From: Cristatella mucedo
Taxonomy: Eukaryota; Bryozoa; Phylactolaemata; Cristatellidae
Assembly (NCBI GenBank): GCA_009760855.2
Contig: WPIO01000195.1
Coordinates: forward strand, 122,001 to 186,000
DNA: 64,000 nt
Direction of reading: 5' to 3'
This document shows, in pieces, positions 33,213-51,900 of the stretch; position 1 is the first letter of the stretch; every line of letters starts with the position of its first letter. The position numbers were made by a program, and so were the translations under genes. The notes beneath the pieces are model-generated. The model was given only the letters and a program-made list of their open reading frames with translations. It was not told the DNA's origin and ran no database searches.

Positions 33213-33435
33213 ACAAACGTCGTTACCGTTACGGGGTGTTGCGGCTTCCACGTCCGGAAAGAACTAAACCGCAACACCCCGTAACGGTAACGATTCGCCC
33301 CTTACCGAGCTTGACGAGCACCTTTCCTGCCTCTCTAATCAGCCGAGCGGCCACTGATGCTGAACTAGGCCGCGAGAGCAGCGCTCTTTCCGTGGCTAGT
33401 CTCCGCCGACGCACGACGACCGGCGAAGATTTGGA
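33213..33435 (+). repeat. Unclassified repeat X, diverged copy C with palindromic insert
   Basis: CGGCTTCCACGTCCGG...AGAACTA (33242-33266) and GCAGCGCTCTT...GGCTAGTCTC...GCCGACGCACGACGACCGG (33378-33425) parallel copies A and B. Between them 101 bp (33267-33367) is flanked by GAACTA direct repeats and begins with the exact reverse complement of the preceding sequence. Confidence 0.65.
33221..33292. repeat. Perfect 24-bp inverted repeat with 24-nt loop
   Basis: 33221-33244 and 33269-33292 are exact reverse complements (CGTTACCGTTACGGGGTG...). An outer CGAATCGTTAC / GTAACGATTCG pairing extends it if an internal 12-nt partial duplication is allowed. Strong cruciform potential. Confidence 0.95.
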
Positions 33436-33639
33436 ATCGCGGCGGCCATCGTCTTGTCGGCGCAGCACCGATACGCTGTACATATTTTACTAACACGCTG
33501 CGCTCATAATGGCGGGACGCGGCAGTCGCGAGGACGACCAAATGGCGACCAAACCTCCCTTAACTGCCCTCCCTGCTTCCCACGGCTGCTCCATCGCTTA
33601 AGGTGCTCTTTATTAGTAGCTGGTGCAAATCCCCGAGCA

Positions 33640-33730
33640 TAAATATAAATAAATATAATTCATTTATTTAGCGCCCCAAGAGAGCTTAATCTCCATTCAG
33701 GCGCTTCAGATATGCCTCGAAGAAGCGATA
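33640..33730 (-). mobile_element. SINE family 2 3'-end fragment
   Basis: An AT-rich tail, then GCGCCCCAAGAGAGCTTAAT and CTCCATTCAGGCGCTTCAGA, matching the 3' half of the copies at 29.5 and 47.7 kb. The tRNA-like head is missing. Confidence 0.6.
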
Positions 33731-33897
33731 ATCAACCAAGTTGCCCTTACATTTAAATTGGAATTATAAAACCAATACAGTCTTTAGACTATGCGTATAG
33801 TGGTAAAGATGGTACATGTAATGGCAGCCCGAGCAAAACCCGCCGATTTATGGCATTTAGCTATTAATCGCGATTATGAGGTCATGCCATGGTTTAT

Positions 33898-34302
33898 CGT
33901 TGAGGCCGTATAAACGGCCGGCGCCCTGAGATAGGGGGCAGTCAGGATTCGAGACTCGGGGCATCGGCATTCGAGCTGATGTGAGCTCTAGGCCACGCAT
34001 TGCCGTTGGTTTACTCGCGGCCGCTGTTTAGCGCTTCTAACAGTCCGCTGTTATTTAATAGGCTTGTCCGCTTTATGGATATGGACTTGTTATGCTAAGG
34101 TATGAACGCTCGTCGTCACTGCCGTGTTTCTGCTACTGTCGGCATAACTGCATGCATTGTGCAGCATCTTCAAGTAACTAGCCGCGTTACAAGGTTTAGG
34201 CGTCACCGGTAGTCGTCTTGCGTCGGCTGAGACTACCACCGTTAAGAGTGCTATGCTTTGGCCTAGTTCTGACCGGACATGAATGCCGCACGCCACGTTT
34301 GT
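33898..34302 (-). repeat. Unclassified repeat X, copy B (uninterrupted)
   Basis: Near-identical reverse complement of copy A without the LINE insertion; the equivalent site reads GCCGACGCAAGACGAC (34205-34225 region, minus sense). Together A and B form an inverted pair about 4.4 kb apart. Confidence 0.88.
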
Positions 34303-34365
34303 AATAAAACTTCTGTCGAGAGAGAGAGAGAGGGGAGCGCTCGCGAGTCGAGAGACTTGTGATAC

Positions 34366-35790
34366 TACTACTACTAATAATAATAATAATACATTTGTTC
34401 TAGCCCCCTCAGAGAACTCAATCTTTTTCCAGGCGCGTTAAATTTGCTGTAAAGGAAACACGATCGAGTGGTTAGCTGTAGCATGCTCAATGAATAATAA
34501 GCTTAACATGGTTAGAGGTGACATGCACAGCGTCAACACGCAAAGATGGTTAGTGGCAGCATGCACAGTGTCAGCATGCATAAGCATACAAAGGCCAAAT
34601 CCCATGAACCCACTAAATGCTGTGATGAATAGATGCGTTTTGTTTCTTTTTGAATGTGGTCAGGTCAGGGGATGTCGTGAGGCAAGTCGGAAGTGAGTTC
34701 CAGGCTTTGGAAGCATACAAACTAAAGGCAAGGTCTCCAAAGGGTTTGAGGTTTGCACGAGGTATGTGTAAACGATTGGATTCTGAAAAGCTGGTGGTAC
34801 GATGCTTAGCCTGGTGGGGGAGTAGGTCTGATAGGTAGACTAGAGCTCAAGAATGAAGGGACCTAAAATTGAGTGACAAACCTTGAAGTCGATGCGTTGT
34901 TTGACTGGTAGCCAGTGCAGTTCAGTGAGAAGAGGTGTGGTGTGGCTATTGTGACATGCTTACGACAAACAAGCCTAGCTGCAAAGTTTTGCACCAGCTG
35001 TGTGTGCCCGATTGCACAGGCCGGTATACCAGCAATCAGCGAGTTAAGAAGTCGAGACGGGATGTCACAAATGCGTTGACCTATTTTGATGTGGTATCTC
35101 TGTATGAAAACCCCAATTTTTAGCAATGTTATGTAGCTGAAAGTAGGCTGACTTGACTTTGGAGCTGATGTGGTCGTCTAATGAAAGGTAATTTTGGAAC
35201 AAGACACATAGATTTTGTGCAGACCCAACAAGAGATCTGCTCGCAGAGCCGACCGTGAGCTTTTAAAGTTCCAATTTCTGAATCACTCTTCTTTTGTCCA
35301 TAATTCGTACGTTGGTTTTACCATCATCCCATTTAAGAAAGTTTGTTGCCATACATGTGCGGATGTCATCATTACACGGAACAAGGGAGTTGAGAGGATT
35401 CGACTTGCTAGAGGGCTGGGAGGGATCAAAGCAAAGGTACAACTGAGTGTCATCCGCATAGAAGTGAAAACCTAGATTGTGCTTGGCAATCACATCGGCA
35501 AGAGGAAGAGTATAAACCGCGAAAAGAACAGGACATGGAGCCATGAGGTACCACGTATGTCAGAGGTACCTCAGATGATCTTTGTCTATTCACACCAATA
35601 CTCCGGAGTCTCCCACTGAGATAGGACCTGAACCGTTGCAATGCAGTGCCAGTGATGCCCAGGCGAGACGAGAGGGACTCAAGGACTCGATGATCAATAG
35701 TATCAAAAGCTGCCGAAAGACTTCGTGCCGTCTGTTTGCAGTTACCTCGGAGATTGAGGTGCCACAGTCGTATTTGAGCTGTTGAAAACT
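34366..35790 (-). mobile_element. LINE copy with RT catalytic region to 3' end
   Basis: The tail (34366-34390) and stem-loop (34400-34440) are followed in sense-upstream direction by the 3' UTR, the C-terminal block ([10 protein letters not shown]-like; CAIGHTQLVQNFAARLVCR near 35040), and a 93-codon frame (35544-35263) with FHFYADDTQLYLCFDPSQPS, the RT active-site box. Further RT (SGRLRSIGVNRQRSS) extends to about 35640, and it ends near 35790. Frameshifted, non-functional. Confidence 0.88.
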
Positions 35791-35929
35791 TTCCTAGAAC
35801 TCATATTTGAAAAAATCCCGTCGTTACAGGCTGTCTACAAGCCAGTCCGCCGATCGTGCGACCCGCGAGCACTCAGGCGCCATGCACATCGAGTGGAGAT
35901 GAGCACCTTGAAATCTGATGCCGGGAGTT

Positions 35930-36060
35930 TAATGATAATAATAATACATTTACATCGCATCGCCCTCAGATAACTGAATCTCTTTCTGGGCACTTTACAG
36001 ATGCTGTATAGAAAGCATTACCAGACGATTGGTGGGAACATCCGCAAGCAGCAGTTTAGA
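35930..36060 (-). mobile_element. Solo LINE 3' end
   Basis: An (AAT)n tail followed by ATCGCCCTCAGATAACTGAA / TCTCTTTCTGGGCACTTTAC and a short piece of 3' UTR, about 400 bp upstream of the plus-strand 14-3-3 ATG. Confidence 0.75.
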
Positions 36061-36475
36061 TACGTGGTCAGCTGTTTGGTTACAAACAACCTATCACTAT
36101 GAATCAAGTAGCGGGATTTATATATCTCTAGCATATATTTACGACGAATAAAAAATTAAGCGGCCTGAGCGGTGGGTCAACATTTCATGTTGTGGGATCC
36201 TGCCAAAGGCGCGCTCTGAAGCAGACGATCTGTCTCTGGTGTAGGAATATACTGGTTCCCAGTTCTTCATTTTCGGTCGGTATTTAGCTCAAAAGAAAAG
36301 CTTAATATAAAATAACAAAAATTAAAAAAGATTACTCATATTTTGCACTCCTCATCATGATTTTGTCTTGCATAATCTCGTTCGCCCGGTCCCCACCGCC
36401 GTTTTCAGTGCGGATGCAGCAGCGGTTGTTTGGCATTTCCTGTCTTGGTAGCGAGCGGTTGTCGTGCCTTCCGCA

Positions 36476-45996
<9,521 letters not shown>

Positions 45997-46347
45997 TCTA
46001 GCTGCTTTTGCTGAGCTACCATACTTAAGGCATATTATGTGTGAGCATCGTTCGACAGTGCTCTCTGTGTGCAAGTACCTTTGCTGGTGCATGGCCGGCT
46101 TGGTGTCGTTAGCCAAATTGCTTTCACATGCTTCTGCTCCTACTCGTATGAAAGGGTGCTTCTCGTATACGGCACAACAGCCGTTTTCTTTATTATATTG
46201 AAGTGTGGATGTGAGCAGTACAAAGCATTTATCCAGACTGGGAGCTGGTCACTGCTGCTGTCATCTTCTGCTCTGAACTTTATTGTTGTTATTACGGTCA
46301 GATAATTTTTTTGTTAGGTGTTGGTAGAGCGTTTCTTGTTAAAGTTG

Positions 46348-46353
46348 AATAAA
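46348..46353 (+). promoter_or_regulatory. Candidate polyadenylation signal for 14-3-3 A
   Basis: AATAAA about 350 bp after the stop codon, followed by a GT/T-rich stretch (TGTGCATGTTATTTTTTTC). Confidence 0.6.
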
Positions 46354-46399
46354 TCTTGGAATCAGGTGTGCATGTTATTTTTTTCATTTTAAGAACTTC

Positions 46400-47025
46400 A
46401 GATCGCTGTTTAAGTACATATTTCAATGGGGTAGCCCTAGCCACGTGCTAATTTATCAAAATAAACATGCTGTCAAACAGCCGGATTGACCAAGAGGTGT
46501 TAGCTCAAAAGCTGAAGTGCCAGAATTTTGTTTTCTATGTAATGCTGAAAAAATTAAGACGACCTCGATGTGAATGCACTGTCGGTAAGTTGGCTGTAAC
46601 ATTAGTGAGCAGTGATAATAGAACCCACAATGAGCAAGCAGCCATGAAGCGACGACAGAAGAGGTGATACAAGCAGAAAGTGAGGCATTGAAATCTTAAA
46701 GGGCGACAGGTAAATGCTGATCACTAAACCGGCGTCATCGATTTGAGCACTTTCCTCAGCAAAAGCTGAAGGTGATGTACGATGAATTTGACACTGCCCC
46801 ACAAGCATCAAGTGCTGAGGCAATGAGCTAAAAAGGGAGAAGACCGACGAGGCCACAGTATGTCTTGGCACGGCGGTCTGGAGTCCAGGATCCCAGGCGA
46901 TGTTGGCAGGTGGCGATCTAGATCCCACAGTAGGTAAGCATCGAGAAGGCAGGTAGCGATTGGAGTCGCTTTTACCCGAAAGTTGAGTAGAGACGTCGAA
47001 CCATCTCAGTAATTGTGAGTAACAG
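46400..47025. other. Intergenic, nothing recognised
   Basis: Short open frames only between the 14-3-3 A 3' end and the next SINE. Confidence 0.4.
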
Positions 47026-47207
47026 TGAGCTGTAATGGCTCACTGGGTAAGGCGGTTGCTTTTCACGACCTCGGCCCCGAGGTCGTGGGTTCGAATCTTG
47101 AGGTGGGCGATTCCTTATCGCCACTGCAAGCGGCGGCGATAGCCGTCAAGGCTCTTCTGTCGCTACACAAAAAGAGGCTGTTAAAATCAGCTAGAATTTT
47201 TTTTTTA
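47026..47207 (+). mobile_element. tRNA-derived SINE family 1, best full-length copy
   Basis: A-box-like TGGCTCACTGGGTAAGGCGG (47037-47056), an anticodon-arm-like GGTTG...CGACC stem, a hairpin CCTCGGCCCCGAGG in the variable-arm position, B box GGTTCGAATC (47088-47097), a body of about 70 nt, then AAAAAGAGGCTGTTAAAATC and a T-rich tail. The head folds plausibly as a tRNA with a long variable arm. Confidence 0.9.
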
Positions 47208-47699
47208 ATTACTCCACAGAGTACCATCACCATCTCTTAGCGGCAAATGAGTTTGTTGTTTAGGTTAGTATATGGCCAGGATCAGGACCAATTATTCGTT
47301 ACTGTAAGAGGAGGAAAAGCTGCTCGATTATACTGGAGAAAGATTACGATTACGCCGACGGCTGGCAGAGAAGAGAGCTAATGCTTGGCCAATGTGCAGG
47401 GATAGGGAATGAACTGTTTGCCACGAACAAGACTGATGAGAGGTTTCGACGCATCAACGAACGGTCGGGGCTAGTCGACTTGTACTTCGGAACACCAGCA
47501 CGCTTTCCATAGCAGCTGGGCGAGCATAAAGTTTGGGTAACCGGGGTAGGGTTTCAGAACTAATGATCAGATTTTTAAAGGACTGGTGCACTAGACATCC
47601 TTTTTGCCTATACATCATGGAGAGTCTAAAGCACCTTAAACCAGGTTTCGGACGATCAAGAGTACTCGACATATTTTGGAGCTATAAACAATGCTGGTA
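47208..47699. other. Intergenic, nothing recognised
   Basis: No repeat or exon recognised. Confidence 0.4.
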
Positions 47700-47875
47700 T
47701 ATTTATATAAAATATAATTCAATTGTATGCCCGTAATAGAATTTAATCTATTCAGGCGCTTCACATATGCCACGGGGCTCGAGCCCACGATCTTGGGCAT
47801 CAAATACATTCGCCTTGATCTCAGTCGGGGCGAGCAACTAAACCACTGGGCCAAACCAGGGCAAGGCTGGGGCGC
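47700..47875 (-). mobile_element. tRNA-derived SINE family 2, near full length
   Basis: Minus-sense order: A-box-like TGGCCCAGTGGTTTAGTTGC (complement of 47834-47855), B box GGGCTCGAGCCC (about 47775-47787), then ATATGTGAAGCGCCTGAATA, a LINE-like stem-loop and an AT-rich tail (47700-47728). Confidence 0.82.
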
Positions 47876-48134
47876 TTCCTGGGTTTGCCGGACCACAAGT
47901 GCCTGAGCCCACTCGCAACTTGCCGGAGCATTCCCTAAGTGCCTCCCGAGAGAGCCAATAGCTACAAGTGGGAAACTTAGTGCCTGCACGCAGACGGCAT
48001 GTCCTTGAAATGCTATGCGTTTCGGCCTCACCATGGGACTTTTAAGTGCTAGGCCCTAGGTCGTCGATCCCCTCCGGTCACGAATTCTAGCCGATCAGCC
48101 TACTCGCCCACATGGACACTCGTCATCAAAATTA

Positions 48135-48250
48135 ATCGTAATATTAGGACATTTGTAAAGCACCCTAGAGAACTAAATCTCTTTCTGCGCTTATTTACAC
48201 ACGCTGGAAAGGAAGTCCGAGTATAATTCCGCTGGTCTATGACGATAGGA
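48135..48250 (-). mobile_element. Solo LINE 3' end
   Basis: GCACCCTAGAGAACTAAATCTC...TGCGCTTATTTACA with an AT-rich tail; the terminal module only. Confidence 0.65.
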
Positions 48251-48397
48251 AGGTGAATAAATATACGGGTATATCTAATCATTAATAGCTGACGGCAACG
48301 TTTATATGTTAAAAGAAACGAAGAAGATAGATACATCGCTGCAGGTAAGGCTAGTCCATAAAGGGATCATATATATATATATATATATATACATATA

Positions 48398-48447
48398 AAG
48401 TCAAGGAAAAAATATATATATATGTATATACATATTTTCCTTGACTT
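48398..48447. repeat. 50-bp hairpin: AAGTCAAGGAAAA arms around a TA-rich core
   Basis: 48398-48410 and 48435-48447 are exact reverse complements, and the TA-rich core between them is also largely self-complementary. A (TA)n run at 48369-48390 precedes it. About 420 bp upstream of the SmG ATG. Confidence 0.9.
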
Positions 48448-48490
48448 CGGTCGAGGCGAGCACCTTCACCACTGGGCTAAACCGCGCGGC
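48448..48490 (-). mobile_element. SINE family 2 head fragment
   Basis: GAGGCGAGCACCTTCACCACTGGGCTAAACC is the complement of the family 2 A-box half seen at 47.8 kb. It ends abruptly at the hairpin. Confidence 0.55.
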
Positions 48491-48870
48491 AAGATTCCTC
48501 ACTCGTACAGTGGCATAACAAAGAACTCAGTCGTTAATAGCACACTTTAATTTGAGCGCACATTCTATTCAGTGCTTTCTCAATAGTACTATAATTCTTA
48601 ACAGCATTTTTACGTAGGACCTCAACAAACCGCATGGCAGCGGCATCAGCCAGAGCTGCGACTACCGTTTAGCATCGGGCGGAAGTGTTGCGTACTCTAA
48701 TAACGATTAAAATACAGTAATTATTACAGTTATATTATTTATTAAATATAACCTTACCATATAAGAGTATCATTTTTCTTTAAGCTATTGATAGTAATAG
48801 TATTCATTGCCGCGGCTCACCGTTCACTCGTGCCTGCAGCATTACTGGTGGTCTAATCTTACCGACTAAG

Positions 48871-48902
48871 ATGAGCAAAGCACACCCGCCAGAGCTGAAA
48901 AA
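48871..48902 (+). CDS. SNRPG: SmG exon 1
   Basis: ATG AGC AAA... encodes [10 protein letters not shown] plus two bases; donor GTGAGT. Too short to show as a long open frame; recognised from the conserved N-terminus. Confidence 0.93.
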
Positions 48903-51900
48903 GTGAGTTTTAACATCTTATAAGTTTAGTTCTGTCAATAATTTGAATCGTTAGTTGGTAGTATGCGGTCAGCGTAGACTGCTGGCATCTGGAGCTTAGA
49001 GCGGGTATTCGATCCGGCGCGCCAAACGAGTGTATTGTCCTCGCTTGTACCCCGCAGATAGTTGTCGGGTTTCGTGTCATAATCACAATGTCCTGTTGCT
49101 GCGGCATCGTAACCGTCCACCGCAGTAAAAATATTCACTTTTTTCTTCACGCCGAAATGCTGACTGTCCTGGTATTAGTGTAGGCATCTGTGTAGTGTAT
49201 TTAGTGTCCCTTTCTCTTCCATGTCAGGTTTCTTCCATGACTCGTGCTGTGCGCTTGATATTGAAGCTGTTGATGCTTGAATTCATTGGCTCCCTTAGTA
49301 GTCTTCTCATTGCCACTGTGCCTTTTAATCTTTATGTGATTGGTAATCATGGCTTTGGGCAACTATTCCTTGAAAGTTACGCCGAGACAGTAAATTGAGT
49401 CGTAAATTTTCAAATTTGTGCATATCGACAATCGCTCTGAACAATCGATCGCCGTGGTGTCGTGGCTCACCCCGCGCTGTCGCCCTCGTGGGTCGTCCTG
49501 GAAGCCCAGTGTGCCAGCGTAACGGATGTTAGTTTTTGTCCACGCTGCATTCAGAATAGCAATGTAACCACGACGCGATACTTACAACGTCGCTATTGGA
49601 GCAACTGTTTTGAATGCATGCTGATTAAAAAGTGGGGTCGTTTGGGTGTTCTTCGTCCCTACACTAGCTCGGCTCTCGTATGCCATCACGCATTGCTGGG
49701 TACTGATACCATCGAGTTATAAGAAAATCGGTTTCTTTGACTGCTCTAAGCAGAGCTGTTACAACCGTAAGTAGCTTGAAACCAGCCGAATACTTGCAAC
49801 CACGGCGAAGTTGCCTGCCTGTTCCGTGATCAGTTATATAATAATAATAATAATGCACTTGATAAAGCCCCCTCAAATAACTCAATCTCTTTCTAGGTGC
49901 TTTACATTTGCCGCAAAGGGAAATGTAATTGAATGGTGAGTAATATCATGCTTGATAAACAAACAACATGAATAACATGGTTAGGAGTGACATGCACAGG
50001 GTCAGCATGCAAGTTGTGGTTAGTGTGGTTAGTGGCAGCATGCACAGTGTCAGCATGCATAAGCACCTTAAGGACGAATCACTGGGACCCATTAAATGCC
50101 ATCCTAAGTAGGTGTGTTTTTAAGTTCTTTTTAAATGTGGTCAAGTCAGGGGATGTTCTGACCGCAAGTCGGGAGTGAGTTCCAGGCTTTGGGAGCATAC
50201 GAACTAAATGCACGTTCTCGAAAGGATTTAAGGTTTGTTCGAGGTATTGGTAAACTGTTGGAATCCGAAAAGCAGGTGGTACGATGCTTGGCCTGATGGG
50301 GGAGTAGATCCGAGAGATAGGCGGGAGCCAGAGAATGAAGTGACCTAAAAGTAAGCGACAAAACCCTGAAGTCGATCCGTTGCTTGACTGGTAGTCAGTG
50401 CAGGTCGGCGAGAAGTGTGTGATGTGGCAACTGCGCCACTCACGACAGGCAGGCCTAGCTGCGGCGATTGGCACCTGCTGTAAGCGACTGATTGCACAAG
50501 CCGGTAGGCCAGCAAGCAGTGAGTTACAGAAGTCAAGACGGGATAAGACAACTAGTACGATAGTAATATCTCGTAGTTATTTTGCCAACGGGTCTAAGAC
50601 CTAGAATGTCTCTCACTTCTCGACCAAGGTCGGGTTTTCGAATTTCTTCAGCAGGCAGACTAATAGTAATAGTAAACATTTGTACTTAGCCCTCGGAGAA
50701 CTAAATCTCTTTCTAGGCACTTATACATATGCTGTAATGAAAGCATGTCAATATGGTTAGTGATAACATGCCCAGTGTCAGCACCTGTAAGCCCAAAAAA
50801 GACAACTCAAAAGGATCCAGCAAATAGTGTTAGGAATAGGTGAGTTTTTAATTGTGATAAAAGTTGTGGTTCAAGTCAGGGATCTCTTGATATCAGTTGT
50901 GACTGGGTTCTTGACTTTGGGAGCATACGAACTAAAGGCACGAACTCCAAATGATTTCAGGTTGGTAAGAGGCTCAATTAAACGACTGGAGTCAGAAGAG
51001 CAGGCAGTACGATACCTAACCTTATTAGGGAGTACTTCTAGTGGGTAGGCTGGAGTTAGTGAATGAAAGGACCGAAAAATGAGTGATAGAATCTTGAAAA
51101 GTCGATATGCTGCTTGATGGTGCAGCAGTTCAGGTCAATGGGAAGTGGTGTAATGTGGCAACTGCTATGTTTATGTCAGACAAACCTAGCCGAATAAAGC
51201 AAAGGATTGCATTTACCGATGGACCTGCAAGTAGTGAGCTACAGAAGTTGAGACCGGTGTCTCAAATGCATCCCTCTCTAAGCACACCCAAATTTTAGCT
51301 AAGTTACATAGCTGGAAGCAAGCAGATTTGACTTTGGACTTGATGTGGTCGTCTAATAGAAGGCCACTTAAGGACGGGATGCAGATTGTGAGCAGATGCC
51401 ACGGAAGATTCTGGTAAAGCTTATTTTGAGGGTTATGCTCTCGAGTTTCTGAGTAATACTTGTTCTGCCAATAACTATTTGGTTTTATGGTCATTTGATT
51501 TAAGAAAGTTCGTTGCCATTTAAGTACAAATGTCAGCAATACATGCAGCAGTGGAATTGAGAATTTGCAATGCTGTAAGTAGTACGGGATCAAAGCATAA
51601 TGTTGTGGAGTCTCCCACTGAAATAGTACCTAAACTACTGCAGTGCAGTGCCAGTGATGCCTAGGTAGGACTAGAGGCACTGAGAAGGATTGGTTATCAA
51701 TTATATCAGATGTTCCTGATGAGGTCGTTTTCACTCACAGCAATACTTGGCAATATTACTATAATTCTGCTGCTTTAATGTTGCACTCTTAATGAATGGC
51801 CTAGTGACAGCCTTTTTGACAGGCGAAGGGACAAGACCTGAGCCTGAGGGCGCGTTTATAATAATAATATAATAATAATAATTCACTTGATAAACGCCCT

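Larger units (their letters stand above)
27649..36475. promoter_or_regulatory. Intergenic region between divergent 14-3-3 genes (contains both promoters)
   Basis: 8.8 kb separates the two ATGs. Both promoter regions must lie inside, but I see no convincing TATA box or initiator for either gene. Immediate flanks (27649-28120 and 36060-36475) look free of repeats. The middle is filled with the mobile elements listed separately. Confidence 0.6.

Noticed and set aside
46999-47100. A functional tRNA gene
   Set aside because: The A/B boxes and fold are tRNA-like, but the sequence is one of many diverged copies with the same non-tRNA 3' body and tail, so it is a SINE.
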